In this document: one piece after another, positions 39,813-48,251 of the stretch
Numbering within the stretch: position 1 is the stretch's first letter
Layout of the letters: every line of letters starts with the position of its first letter
NCBI RefSeq assembly: GCF_024172095.1
Contig: NZ_JAMZDX010000001.1
Span: 338,001 to 402,000 of the forward strand
DNA: 64,000 nucleotides
Source: Kitasatospora cinereorecta
Lineage (GTDB): Bacteria > Actinomycetota > Actinomycetes > Streptomycetales > Streptomycetaceae
Reading direction: 5' to 3'
Notes under the pieces: generated by a model
The model's input: the letters and a program-made list of their open reading frames with translations, nothing else
What the model was told of the DNA's origin: nothing
Databases searched by the model: none
Translations under genes and position numbers: made by a program

Positions 39813-39849
39813 GGCCGACCCCGGGGGCGGGATCCCGCCGGGGTCGGCC
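39813..39849 (+). terminator. Terminator of galTEK
   Basis: A nested hairpin: outer GGCCGACCCC with GGGGTCGGCC and inner palindrome GGCGGGATCCCGCC. It is the strongest hairpin in this part of the window. Confidence 0.85.
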
Positions 39850-39970
39850 CGCCCCCGATCCGGTTCCCTCCGTCGCGGGAACTTCACCAAACCCCCACCC
39901 CGCCATCCCCTCCGCCCGTACGCTGAGTCCGGAACCGGTGGGGGTCGGTCCGAGGCAGGGGGGAAGAACG

Positions 39971-41032
39971 ATGGGGCGTATTCGCGTCCTGGTGGTCGAC
40001 GGCCACCGGATCTTCGCCGAGGCGCTCGCCACGGCGCTCACCGCCGAGCCCGACGTGGACGTCGGCGCCGCGGGCACCGCAGCCGCAGCGGAACGCGCGC
40101 TGGAACGCGCCACCGACGAACACCGCCCGTACGACGTGGTCCTGATCGACGCGGACCTCGGCATCACGCCGCCGCTGCCGCCAACAGCGCTGCGCCGTAC
40201 GCATGTTGGTGCCGAATCCAGACCGCGCCCCACGCTCTCCCTACCGCAGTCGCGCCGGATCGCCGCGATTCCGCCCCAGGCGCCCCGCACGTCCGCGCCG
40301 ACCATGCCGTCCGGTCCGCCGAGGCCGGCCGTGCCGGCCGCCACCGCGAACCACCAACGCGCCCAGCCCGGCCGGGACCTGCGCCCCGCCTCCCGCAGCG
40401 ATGCAGCCGCCGGCGCCCGCGCCGCGGTCGACGGCATCGCCCTCCTCGCCCGGGTCTGCCGCACCCATCCGAGGCTCCACGCCGTGGTGCTGGCCGCTGT
40501 CGACGACCCGCAGCGGGCGGTGCGCGCCCTCCAGGCGGGCGCCTCCGGCTGGGTGGCCAAGGAGAGTTCGCTGGCCGCGCTGATGACCGTGATCCGCGGC
40601 GTGCTGCGCGACGAGACGCACCTGCCGCCTGCCCTTCTCACCGGCGTGGTACGGGAGTTGACCTCTGCGCGGCGCGACCGCTCGGAGAGCGAGCGGTTGG
40701 TGGCGGCACTGACCCCGCGCGAGGAGGAGGTGCTGCGGTGCATGGTCGCCGGCCTCGGCCGGCAGGCGGTGGCCGAACGGCTCTACCTCTCGCCGCACAC
40801 CGTCCGCACCCACATGCAGAACGTGCTCGGCAAGTTGGGGGTGCACTCCACCCTCGCCGCCGTCGCGGTGGCCCGCCGGGCGGGGATCACGCCCTCCGAG
40901 CCGCCCGCCCCACCGCCGGCCGCGACCGGCTCGAGCGTCGCACCCGTCAACTCGAGCGTCGTGCCCGTCAATTCGACCGCCGCGCCCGTCAACTCGACCG
41001 TCGCCTCGACCACAGGCCGCGGCGCCGGCTGA
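39971..41032 (+). CDS. LuxR-type response regulator with a split receiver domain
   Basis: 353 residues against about 220 for the family. A receiver begins normally (VLVVDGHRIFAEAL, second acidic residue changed to Gly) and reaches the phosphoacceptor Asp in VVLIDADLG, is then interrupted by ~85 residues rich in Pro, Arg and Ala (about 75-158), and resumes at GIALLARVCRTHPRLHAVVLAAVDD with the conserved Lys in GWVAKESS. A LuxR HTH (about 245-305) follows: LTPREEEVLRCMVAGLGRQAVAERLYLSPHTVRTHM. The tail carries three 7-residue repeats. ATG 39971 has GGGGGGAAG upstream. No sensor kinase is adjacent. It is related to the regulator at 35857. Confidence 0.85.
   Translation: MGRIRVLVVDGHRIFAEALATALTAEPDVDVGAAGTAAAAERALERATDEHRPYDVVLIDADLGITPPLPPTALRRTHVGAESRPRPTLSLPQSRRIAAIPPQAPRTSAPTMPSGPPRPAVPAATANHQRAQPGRDLRPASRSDAAAGARAAVDGIALLARVCRTHPRLHAVVLAAVDDPQRAVRALQAGASGWVAKESSLAALMTVIRGVLRDETHLPPALLTGVVRELTSARRDRSESERLVAALTPREEEVLRCMVAGLGRQAVAERLYLSPHTVRTHMQNVLGKLGVHSTLAAVAVARRAGITPSEPPAPPPAATGSSVAPVNSSVVPVNSTAAPVNSTVASTTGRGAG
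40934..40996 (+). repeat. 21-bp tandem repeat x3 in regulator C-terminus
   Basis: Three in-frame 21-bp units encode SVAPVNS, SVVPVNS and TAAPVNS, with a fourth decayed start. They lie after the LuxR HTH in the C-terminal tail. Confidence 0.8.
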
Positions 41033-41104
41033 CCGGCACCGTCCGGTCCGAGCCCCCGCCGCACCCGATCCCGACTTCGTGAGGTCTGGGAGACCGGAGG
41101 ACAG

Positions 41105-42652
41105 ATGTCGCCGAACAGTACTGCCGAACGCCTGGATCCGCCCGAGAGGCCGGGGATACCGGCGCAGCCGGACGGCCGGGTCGGACTGCGGACCCTGGTG
41201 GTCGGCGCCGGCGCCGCCGGCACCGCCCTGGTCCGCGACCTCGGCCGGACCCCCGATTTCGGACTCCGCCCGATCGGTGTCCTGGACGACGATCCGGCCA
41301 AGGCCGGCCGGGAGGTCGCCGGCGCGCCCGTCCTGGGCCCCCTGGCCGACCTCACCGCCCTCGCCGTCGAGCACGGCGTCCACGTCGTCGTCCTCGCCAT
41401 CCCCGGCCTCCCGCACCACCGGGTAAGGGAGTTGGCGACCGCGGCGGCCGCCGCCGGAGCGGCCGTCCGCTACCTGCCGTCCTTCCTGTCCGCGCTGCGC
41501 CGCGAGGTGGTCGGCTCGGACATGCGCAGCCTGGACGTCAACCGGCTGATCGGCCGGCACGAGGTCCACGTGGTCTCGCCGGACGTCCGTACGGTGATCG
41601 AGGGCCGACGGGTCCTGGTGACCGGCGCGGGCGGCTCGATCGGCAGCGAACTCTGCCGCCAGGTCCACGCGTTCGGGCCGTCCGAGCTGTACATGCTGGA
41701 CCACGACGAGTCCAACCTGCACCGGCTCCAGCTGGAGATCTGGGGTGAGGCGCTGCTCACCGACGACTCGCTGGTGATCGCCGACATCCGGGACCGGCCG
41801 CGGATCCAGCAGATCTTCCGCGACCTCAAGCCCGAGGTGGTCTTCCACGCGGCGGCCCACAAGCACCTGCCGCTGCTGGAGCGCCACCCCTCGGAGGCGG
41901 TGAAGTCCAACGTGCTGGGCACGGACAACCTGGTGGAGGCGGCGCTGGCCACCGGGGTCGAGCGGTTCGTACTGATCTCCACCGACAAGGCGGCCGATCC
42001 CACCTCGGTGCTGGGCGCCTCCAAGCGGCTGGCCGAGCTGATCGTCCGGGCCAACGCCCGGGACGCCCGCAACCTGGGCACCGGGGTGTTCTCCGCGGTC
42101 CGGTTCGGCAACGTGCTCGGCTCGCGCGGCTCGCTGCTCTCCGTCCTCGCGGAACAGCTGCGCAGCGGCGGCCCGGTCACCGTCACCCACCCGGACGTGA
42201 CCCGCTTCTTCATGACCATCGAGGAGGCGGTCGGGCTGGTGCTGGAGGCCGGCCGGATGGCCGAGGGCGGCGAGGTGTTCGTGCTCGACATGGGCGAGCC
42301 GGTGCGGATCGTCGACCTGGTGCACAACTTTGCCGAGCAAGTGCAGTTGGGCGCGGAGGAGGTGGAGATCCGCTACACCGGCCTGCGGGCGGGGGAGAAG
42401 CTCAACGAGGCGCTGTTCTCGGAGGGCGAGGAGCGGCTGCCGACCGAGCACGCCCGGATCTTCGCCACCGTGGCCGGTGACGGCGCCGGGCCGGAGGACC
42501 TGGCGGGCGGCCTCACCGGGCTGTACCGGGCGGCGGCGGGCAACGCCGACGCCGAGGTCCGCCGCCGGCTGGCCGAGCTGCTGCCCGGCTACCGGACGCC
42601 GGAGGCGGACCCCGTACCGGCGCTCGCCACGCCGTACCCGGACGGGTTCTGA
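41105..42652 (+). CDS. FlaA1/CapD-like nucleotide-sugar dehydratase/epimerase
   Basis: 515 residues. An N-terminal Rossmann domain (about 28-140, VVGAGAAGTALVRDL) of the CoA-binding type found in WbpM/CapD proteins, lacking the usual N-terminal membrane helices, is followed by a full extended-SDR domain: TGAGGSIGSELCRQ, HAAAHKHLPLLE, STDKAADPTSVLGASKRLAE and VRFGNVLGSRGS. These enzymes are UDP-GlcNAc 4,6-dehydratases or C5-epimerases starting the synthesis of unusual sugars for surface glycans. ATG 41105 is preceded by GGAGG. It stands alone, convergent with the secreted NHL-like protein. Confidence 0.9.
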   Translation: MSPNSTAERLDPPERPGIPAQPDGRVGLRTLVVGAGAAGTALVRDLGRTPDFGLRPIGVLDDDPAKAGREVAGAPVLGPLADLTALAVEHGVHVVVLAIPGLPHHRVRELATAAAAAGAAVRYLPSFLSALRREVVGSDMRSLDVNRLIGRHEVHVVSPDVRTVIEGRRVLVTGAGGSIGSELCRQVHAFGPSELYMLDHDESNLHRLQLEIWGEALLTDDSLVIADIRDRPRIQQIFRDLKPEVVFHAAAHKHLPLLERHPSEAVKSNVLGTDNLVEAALATGVERFVLISTDKAADPTSVLGASKRLAELIVRANARDARNLGTGVFSAVRFGNVLGSRGSLLSVLAEQLRSGGPVTVTHPDVTRFFMTIEEAVGLVLEAGRMAEGGEVFVLDMGEPVRIVDLVHNFAEQVQLGAEEVEIRYTGLRAGEKLNEALFSEGEERLPTEHARIFATVAGDGAGPEDLAGGLTGLYRAAAGNADAEVRRRLAELLPGYRTPEADPVPALATPYPDGF

Positions 42653-42673
42653 CCAGTCACTGTTTCCGGCCGG

Positions 42674-43639
42674 TCACTGCTTCCGGTCGAGGGTGGCCAG
42701 CAGCAGGTTCGGGTCGGTGGTCGCGAAGGCGGCGCTGGTCACGTGGACGGTGTCGCCGAGCACCGCGACCGAGGTCGGGTTGGAGAGCCCGTCGGCGCCG
42801 GTGAGCACGATGGTGTGGGTGCCGTCGGGCCGGACGTACGCCACCTGGTTCGGGGTGTCGAGGGCGGCCAGCACGGTGTCACCGCCCGGGTCGGTGAAGC
42901 CGAAGTCGTCGATCCCGGTGAGGTCCCGGGCCCTGGTCTCGATCGGCCCGGCGGTGCCGTCGGGGCAGAACGGGATGCGCAGCAGGGTGCCGGCATCGGT
43001 GTTGGTCACCCAGACGGAGTCCTTGTGCATCCGGACGCCGTTGACCCCGATGAAGCCGGACGGCGCCAGTTCGGGGCCGGACGCCCAGGTGGTCACCGGG
43101 CCGCCCTGCAGCGGGATGCGGCGGACCACGCCGTGCACCGAGTCGGCGGAGAAGAGCGCCTTGCGGTGCTCGTCCAGGGCGAGGCCGTTCGGGAAGCTGT
43201 CGGGCGGCAGTGCGGCGAGCAGCTCCGGGGTGCCGCCGGGGGCGAGCCGGTAGACACCGGTGGCGTCGGTGCCGGTGGCGAAGTGGAAGTAGAGCGTGCC
43301 GTCGTGGGCGCGGGCGATGCCGGTGACCGCGGCGAACCCGATCACTGGGGTGGCCGGATCGGCCGGCTCCGGCATCTGCGCGAGCTGTCGTACCTCGCCG
43401 CCGGGTGAGACGCGGACGACCTGGCGGCTGCGGATCAGGGTGAGGTCGGCGGAGCCGTCGGGCTCCATGGCGATGTTCTCGGGCATCTGGCCGGCCGCCA
43501 GGTCGAAGTGGACCAGGATGCGCGGATCGGAGAGCGGCGGGGAGACCGCGGTGGCGGGGGTGAGGGCGGCGGCCGCGAGCAGGCCGAGTGCGAGGGCGGT
43601 GGCGCAGGCGGCTGCGCCGAGCCGGGGACGACGGGACAC
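42674..43639 (-). CDS. Secreted SMP-30/NHL-like beta-propeller protein
   Basis: 321 residues: signal peptide (about 1-31, ending ATA), then five to six repeated strands with motifs such as ENIAMEPDGSADL, ITGIARAHDGTLYFH, NGLALDEHRKALF and GVNGVRMHKDSVWV, as in SMP-30/gluconolactonase-like or NHL propellers. It lacks an obvious membrane anchor, so it is probably released. Metal or substrate ligands cannot be assigned. The stop lies 21 bp from the convergent CapD-like stop; GTCACTG-TTCCGG is duplicated across the junction. Confidence 0.82.
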   Translation of the reverse strand: MSRRPRLGAAACATALALGLLAAAALTPATAVSPPLSDPRILVHFDLAAGQMPENIAMEPDGSADLTLIRSRQVVRVSPGGEVRQLAQMPEPADPATPVIGFAAVTGIARAHDGTLYFHFATGTDATGVYRLAPGGTPELLAALPPDSFPNGLALDEHRKALFSADSVHGVVRRIPLQGGPVTTWASGPELAPSGFIGVNGVRMHKDSVWVTNTDAGTLLRIPFCPDGTAGPIETRARDLTGIDDFGFTDPGGDTVLAALDTPNQVAYVRPDGTHTIVLTGADGLSNPTSVAVLGDTVHVTSAAFATTDPNLLLATLDRKQ

Positions 43640-43834
43640 GGCGGGGTTCCTCCAGGGATGGCCGAGCGGGCTTCCAGATCAGCACGGAGGGCCGTGGCCC
43701 ACCCTGCCCACGCGGCGTCGCCGACCGGCCGTTCGGGTCGCGGTCGGGCCGGGGCGGGAGGGCACCGCCGGGATTCGCCCGGGCGGCGGGCACCGGGGCG
43801 GAGCAACGGCAACGGCAACGGCGGGTGCGGGGCT

Positions 43835-43930
43835 CAGCCTGCGGAGTGGTCAGCCCTCGGAGTCGTCAGCCTGCGGAGTGGCCGGCCTGCCGAGTGGCCT
43901 GCCCGCCGAGTGGTCAGCCCGCGGAGTCGA
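43835..43930. repeat. 16-bp tandem repeat x6 at the 3' end of tamR
   Basis: Six contiguous 16-bp units resembling CAGCCTGCGGAGTGGT. The unit length is not a multiple of three, so it is not a coding repeat. The last unit contains the tamR stop codon (43914-43916); the other five lie between tamR and the secreted propeller gene. Confidence 0.9.
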
Positions 43931-44408
43931 AGGGGGCGACCAGCTGCCGCAGCAGAGTGGCGAGTTCGACCTGCTGGCCGGAGCTCAGCTGGGCGAGCAG
44001 TTCGCGCTCGTGGACGAGCAGACCGGCCAGCGCCTGGTCGGCCTTGTCCCGGCCGTCGTCGGTCAGCCGGACCAGGACCCCACGCCGGTCGTCCGGGTCG
44101 GGTAGGCGCTTGACCAGGCCCTTGCCGGTGAGCCGGTCGATCCGGTTGGTCATGGTGCCGGAGGTGACCAGGGTCTGGGTGAGAAGCTGGCCCGGGGACA
44201 GCTGGTACGGCGAGCCGGCCCGCCGAAGCGCCGTCAGGACGTCGAACTCCCAGGGCTCCAGGCCGTGCTCGGCGAAGGCGGTGCGGCGGGCACGGTCGAG
44301 GTGCCGGGCCAGTCGGCTGACGCGGCTGAGCACCTCGAGTGGTTCCACGTCGAGGTCGGGGCGCTCGCGGCGCCATGCTGCGACCAGGCGGTCGACCTCG
44401 TCCTCCAT
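43914..44408 (-). CDS. tamR: MarR-family regulator TamR
   Basis: 164 residues with a MarR winged helix: LEPWEFDVLTALRRAG, LSPGQLLTQTLVTSGTMTNRIDRLTGKGLV (recognition helix) and the wing DPDDRRGVLVRLTDDG. It is divergent from a trans-aconitate methyltransferase gene, the arrangement of S. coelicolor TamR, which represses tam and itself and is released by citrate or trans-aconitate. Two near-perfect palindromes lie in the 112-bp gap. ATG 44408 is selected because it begins the conserved EDEVDRLVAAWRRERPDLD; an upstream in-frame ATG would read through the operators. Confidence 0.92.
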   Translation of the reverse strand: MEDEVDRLVAAWRRERPDLDVEPLEVLSRVSRLARHLDRARRTAFAEHGLEPWEFDVLTALRRAGSPYQLSPGQLLTQTLVTSGTMTNRIDRLTGKGLVKRLPDPDDRRGVLVRLTDDGRDKADQALAGLLVHERELLAQLSSGQQVELATLLRQLVAPFDSAG

Positions 44409-44444
44409 GGCGATCAGTGTATCGGTGGTTGTGTCGATGTGAAG

Positions 44445-44462
44445 TCTCTTGACATCAAGAGA
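44445..44462. promoter_or_regulatory. TamR operator 1
   Basis: The 18-bp TCTCTTGACATCAAGAGA is a perfect 8-bp inverted repeat with a 2-bp centre, proximal to tamR. Confidence 0.75.
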
Positions 44463-44484
44463 ATGGACGAACCACACTCGGAGA

Positions 44485-44502
44485 TATCTTGATATCGAGA
44501 TA
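44485..44502. promoter_or_regulatory. TamR operator 2
   Basis: TATCTTGATATCGAGATA is an 18-bp inverted repeat with one mismatched pair. It has the same CTTGA...(T)C(A/G)AG core as operator 1, centred 40 bp away, and sits 19 bp before the methyltransferase start, overlapping its likely promoter. Confidence 0.75.
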
Positions 44503-44520
44503 CTTTGCGAGGGAACCGCC

Positions 44521-45303
44521 ATGACCACCTGGGATCCGCAGCAGTACCTCCGCTACGCCGACGAGCGCACCCGCCCGTTCCGCGAACTCCTCGACCGCGT
44601 CCCCGTGCTGCCGCCCGCCCCCGTCGTCCTCGACATCGGCTGCGGCCCCGGCAACTCCACCGCCGAACTCCGCCACCGCTGGCCCGACGCCCGCCTGACC
44701 GGCCTCGACAACTCCGCCGAGATGCTCGCCACCGCCCGCAGCGAGCGCGGCGAGCCCAGCGCCGAGTACGTCCTCGCCGACGCTGCCACGTATGACCCCG
44801 CCCCGGCGGCGCCCGACCTGATCGCCTCGAATGCCACCCTTCAGTGGGTGCCCGGGCACCTGGAACTGCTGCCGCGGTGGGCGGCCGCACTTCGACCCGG
44901 CGGAGTGCTCGCCTTCCAGGTGCCGGGCAACTTCGACGCGCCCAGCCACACGCTGCTCACCGAACTGCGCACCAGCGCCCGCTGGCGGGACGTCCTCGGC
45001 GACGACGCGGTCCGGGCCGGCGTCCACGACCCCGGCCGCTACCTGGAGGCGCTGCTCGACGCGGGCTGCACGGCGGACGTCTGGGAGACCACGTACAGCA
45101 CCGTGCTGACCGGACCGGACCCGGTGCTGGAGTGGGTGCGGGGGACCGCCCTGCGGCCGGTCCTGGCCCGGCTGGCGGACCCGGTCGAGCGGGCGGCGTT
45201 CGAGGAGGAGTACGGGGCGCTGCTGCGGGAGGCGTACCCGGCGGGGGCGCACGGGACGGTGTTTCCGTTTCGGCGGATCTTTGCGGTTGGCGTGAGGCGG
45301 TAG
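44521..45303 (+). CDS. tam: Trans-aconitate 2-methyltransferase
   Basis: 260 residues, class I SAM methyltransferase. It esterifies trans-aconitate, an aconitase inhibitor formed from cis-aconitate, and so protects the TCA cycle. The N-terminus TTWDPQQYLRYADERTRPF is nearly diagnostic of Tam; the SAM loop is VLDIGCGPGNST and LQWVPGH follows the SNATLQW motif. ATG 44521 has GAGGGA eight bases upstream. It is regulated by TamR across the shared control region. Confidence 0.93.
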   Translation: MTTWDPQQYLRYADERTRPFRELLDRVPVLPPAPVVLDIGCGPGNSTAELRHRWPDARLTGLDNSAEMLATARSERGEPSAEYVLADAATYDPAPAAPDLIASNATLQWVPGHLELLPRWAAALRPGGVLAFQVPGNFDAPSHTLLTELRTSARWRDVLGDDAVRAGVHDPGRYLEALLDAGCTADVWETTYSTVLTGPDPVLEWVRGTALRPVLARLADPVERAAFEEEYGALLREAYPAGAHGTVFPFRRIFAVGVRR

Positions 45304-45313
45304 GACAGATTTC

Positions 45314-45421
45314 GTCATCTGTCATCTGTCATCCGGGATCGGCCGGATGCCCGCTGATGGCGGGGATCGGTCATCGGCCATCGGTCATCGGTCGGCGCCC
45401 GACCGTCAGCGCCCGACCGTC
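45314..45421. repeat. Low-complexity region of 7-bp and 13-bp direct repeats
   Basis: Three GTCATC(T/C) units (45314-45334), four ATCGG(T/C)C units (45366-45393), then two copies of GCGCCCGACCGTC (45395-45407 and 45409-45421). They fill the space between the convergent tam and DMT genes. Confidence 0.8.
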
Positions 45422-45426
45422 GGCGG

Positions 45427-46326
45427 TCAGCGCTCCTCGTGGTGGTGCTGCGGCAGGTGCGGCCGCGGGAAGTGGTGCTCGTGCCCGGGCATCGCCGGGT
45501 GGCGGCCGAGGATCACCACACCGGTGACGATCGCCAGCAGGCCCAGCACCTGTCCGACCACGGCGGCCGGGGTGACCCGGAGCTGGTCGCCGAGGATGCC
45601 GACCGCGCAGGCGATCCCGGAGATCGGCTGGGCCGCGGTCAGCGCGGGCAGCGACATCCGCAGCGGCGCCGCCTCGAAGGCGGACTGCACCAACAGCAGG
45701 CCCACCACCCCGATCGCCACCACTGCGTACGGCTGCCAGCCGCGCAGCACCTCCGACAGGCCGCCGCTGTTCAGCCGGTCGGAGGTGGTGCGGGTGAGGG
45801 CGTCCTGCAGGCCGTAGAGCAGGCCGGCGGCGAGCGCCAGCATGGTGGCCTCCTCGAACAGGTCCAGGTGCCGGGCGAACAGGACCAGCATCAGCGCCAG
45901 TCCGACGACCACACCGACCACCAGCCAGTAGCGCAGCGGCCCGGCCTTCGCGCCGCCGCCGGTCGGATGGCCGGCCACGATGAAGGCGGCGACCCCGAGG
46001 GCGATCAGCACCACCCCGATCCAGCCGGAGCGTCCGAGCGAGGTCCCGGTCAGCACCCGGGCAAGCGCCATCGCGAAGACCAGGTTGGTGGCCAGCAGCG
46101 GTTCGACCAGGGCCACCTCGCCCTGGCTCAGCGCCAGCGCGCTCAGCACCTGGCCGGCGACCATGAAGACGATGCCGAGCAGCCACTCCGGCATCCGGGC
46201 CAGGTGGAGCAGCAGCCGCCAGTGCAGCAGGTCGCTCTTGGGTGCGCGCTGGGCCGCGTGCTGTTGCAGCACGAAGCCGAGGCCGAGGAAGCAGGCTGCA
46301 CTGATCGCCAGGATGAAGACCGCCAC
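45427..46326 (-). CDS. DMT/EamA-type membrane transporter
   Basis: 299 residues with about nine to ten membrane helices, two EamA-like repeats (GQVLSALALSQGEVALVEPLLATNLVFAM in the first; LPALTAAQPISGIACAVGILGD in the second). Members export or import small metabolites; the substrate is unknown. The last ~20 residues are a cytoplasmic tail with six His (HEHH...HLPQHHHEE), which may bind metal. ATG 46326 begins the conserved first helix. Confidence 0.85.
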   Translation of the reverse strand: MAVFILAISAACFLGLGFVLQQHAAQRAPKSDLLHWRLLLHLARMPEWLLGIVFMVAGQVLSALALSQGEVALVEPLLATNLVFAMALARVLTGTSLGRSGWIGVVLIALGVAAFIVAGHPTGGGAKAGPLRYWLVVGVVVGLALMLVLFARHLDLFEEATMLALAAGLLYGLQDALTRTTSDRLNSGGLSEVLRGWQPYAVVAIGVVGLLLVQSAFEAAPLRMSLPALTAAQPISGIACAVGILGDQLRVTPAAVVGQVLGLLAIVTGVVILGRHPAMPGHEHHFPRPHLPQHHHEER

Positions 46327-46503
46327 GGGGACCTTCCAAACGTCGCCCCCGCCAGCCTATGCCGGGCACCCGTCCCGGGCCTGCTCGGCTCGCGCGCCCG
46401 GAGGAGCCGACCGCACCCGAACGGTCACGCACGCGAGCCGGCCCGCTCGCCGCACCGGAGCCGGCCCGCTCACCGCGCGGGCCGGTCCGACCCCACCGGC
46501 CTC

Positions 46504-46548
46504 GCGCACCCCAGCCCCGCGCACCCCGGCCCCGCGCACCCCGGCCCG
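46504..46548. repeat. 15-bp tandem repeat x3
   Basis: Three units of GCGCACCCC(A/G)GCCC(C/G) lie just after the TetR gene stop codon. Confidence 0.75.
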
Positions 46549-46555
46549 GCCCGGC

Positions 46556-47203
46556 TCAGTTCTTGCGCTCGCCGACCAGCTTGGGGTGCCGCTCCAGCCC
46601 CTCCAGCCCGTGCCAGGCCAGGTTCACCAGGTGCGCCGCCACGTCGGCCTTGCCGGGCTTGCGCACCTCCAGCCACCACTGGCCGGTCAGCGCCACCATG
46701 CCGACGAGCATCTGCGAGTACATCGGCGCCAGTCGGGGGTCGAAGCCCCGGGCCTTGAACTCCAGGCCGAGGATGTCCTCGACCTGGGTCGCGATGTCGC
46801 TGATCAGCGAGGCGAAGCTGCCGGTGGCCTGGGCGACCGGCGAGTCCCGGACCAGGATCTTGAATCCGTCGGTCGAGGTGTCGATGTAGTCCATCAGCGC
46901 GAAGGCCGCCTGCTCCAGGAGCTCCCGCGAGTGCCCGCCGGTCAGCGCGCCGGTGACCATGTCGAGCAGCAGCTGCATCTCGCGGTCGACCACGACCGCG
47001 TAGAGGCCCTCCTTGCCGCCGAAGTGCTCGTACACCACCGGCTTGGAGACGCCGGCCCGCTCCGCGATCTCCTCCACGGAGGTGCCGTCGTAGCCGCGCT
47101 CGGCGAAGACCGCCCGGCCGATCTCCAGCAGCTGCTCCCGGCGCTGCTTGCCGGTCATCCGGACCCGGCCGCCGGCCTTCTTGCCTCCGTTGCTCCCGTT
47201 CAC
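46556..47203 (-). CDS. TetR-family regulator of the desaturase operon
   Basis: 215 residues. The N-terminal TetR HTH (about 17-65) reads RREQLLEIGRAVFAERGYDGTSVEEIAERAGVSKPVVYEHFGGKEGLY. The C-terminal helical domain is unassigned, but the location, 26 bp downstream of the desaturase on the same strand, and a double TACG-N4-CGTA operator upstream of that gene suggest autoregulated control of fatty-acid desaturation. GTG 47203 starts the MNGSNGGKKAGGRVR leader; an alternative start is ATG at residue 16 (MTGKQRRE). Confidence 0.88.
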   Translation of the reverse strand: MNGSNGGKKAGGRVRMTGKQRREQLLEIGRAVFAERGYDGTSVEEIAERAGVSKPVVYEHFGGKEGLYAVVVDREMQLLLDMVTGALTGGHSRELLEQAAFALMDYIDTSTDGFKILVRDSPVAQATGSFASLISDIATQVEDILGLEFKARGFDPRLAPMYSQMLVGMVALTGQWWLEVRKPGKADVAAHLVNLAWHGLEGLERHPKLVGERKN

Positions 47204-47229
47204 CCCTACATCATGCGGCAGGTGGCGCC

Positions 47230-48195
47230 TCATCCGGCGCGGCGGGCTTCGATCCGCTGGGTGCTGGGCCAGCGGACGTCGGTCGCCCACCCGGCCCGCT
47301 CGAACCAGCGGATCAGCCGGGCGGAGGAGTCGATCTGGCCGCGCAGCACGCCGTGCCGGGCCGAGGTCGGGTCGGCGTGGTGCAGGTTGTGCCAGGACTC
47401 GCCGCAGGACAGCACGGCCAGCCACCAGACGTTGCCCGACCGGTCGCGGGACTTGAACGGGCGCTCGCCGATCGCGTGGCAGATGGAGTTGATCGACCAG
47501 GTCACGTGGTGGAGCAGGGCGACCCGGACCATCGAGCCCCAGAAGAAGGCGGACAGCGCGCCCTGCCAGGAGAGCGTGACCAGACCGCCGACCAGCGGCG
47601 GCAGCAGCAGGGAGACCAGCGTCCAGACCCAGAACGTCCGGGAGATCCCCCTTATCACCGGGTCGCCCACCAGGTCGGGCGCGTACTTGGCCTGCGAGGT
47701 CTGCTCCTCGTCGAACATCCAGCCCATGTGGGCCCACCACAGACCCTTGAGCAGCGCCGGGACGGTCTCGCCGTAGCGCCAGGGGGAGTGCGGGTCGCCC
47801 TCCTTGTCGCTGAACCGGTGGTGCTTGCGGTGGTCGGCGACCCAGCGCACCAGCGGTCCCTCGACCGCCAGGCTGCCGGCGATCGCCAGGGCGATCCGCA
47901 GGGCCCGGTTGGCCTTGAAGGCGCCGTGGGTGAAGTAGCGGTGGTACCCGATCGTGATGCCGTGGCAGGTGAGGAAGTACATCCCCACGCCGAGGCCCAG
48001 GTCGAGCCAGCCCAGGCCCCAGCCCCAGGCCACCGGGACGGCGGCGAGCAGGGCGAGGAAGGGGACGCCGATGAACAGGGCGAGGGTGATCCGTTCGGCG
48101 AGCCCCTGGCGCTCCCCGCCTCTGGTGGCGGAGGTGATCGGCAGCTCGGCTGCTTCGAGGGCGCTGGGCGCCGCCTCGTCGGCCTGAATGGTCAT
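47230..48195 (-). CDS. Acyl-lipid/acyl-CoA delta-9 desaturase
   Basis: 321 residues with four membrane helices and three His boxes: HRYFTH (85-90), HRKHH (122-126) and HNLHH (about 269-273), which bind the di-iron centre. It introduces a double bond into fatty acyl chains at the cytoplasmic membrane, needing O2 and electrons. No ferredoxin or reductase gene is adjacent. ATG 48195 has AGGGGA upstream. The TetR gene follows in the same operon; an extended palindrome sits at 48221-48255. Confidence 0.94.
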   Translation of the reverse strand: MTIQADEAAPSALEAAELPITSATRGGERQGLAERITLALFIGVPFLALLAAVPVAWGWGLGWLDLGLGVGMYFLTCHGITIGYHRYFTHGAFKANRALRIALAIAGSLAVEGPLVRWVADHRKHHRFSDKEGDPHSPWRYGETVPALLKGLWWAHMGWMFDEEQTSQAKYAPDLVGDPVIRGISRTFWVWTLVSLLLPPLVGGLVTLSWQGALSAFFWGSMVRVALLHHVTWSINSICHAIGERPFKSRDRSGNVWWLAVLSCGESWHNLHHADPTSARHGVLRGQIDSSARLIRWFERAGWATDVRWPSTQRIEARRAG

Positions 48196-48224
48196 GAGGG
48201 GTCCCCTGGGTGCGATCAGATACC

Positions 48225-48251
48225 TACGTTTCCGTAACTTACGGCATCGTA
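48225..48251. promoter_or_regulatory. Double TetR-type operator upstream of the desaturase
   Basis: Two adjacent TACG-N4-CGTA palindromes: TACGTTTCCGTA (48225-48236) and TACGGCATCGTA (48240-48251), centres 15 bp apart. The whole 48221-48255 segment is itself symmetrical (TACCTACG outer arms, CCGTAA and TTACGG inner arms). The desaturase start is 30 bp away. Confidence 0.78.

Noticed and set aside
41105..42652. Part of the terminal nucleotide-sugar operon
   Set aside because: It is about 19 kb away with unrelated genes between; only a metabolic link is possible.
43835..43930. CRISPR array
   Set aside because: The units are contiguous 16-mers with no spacers and no cas genes are in the window.
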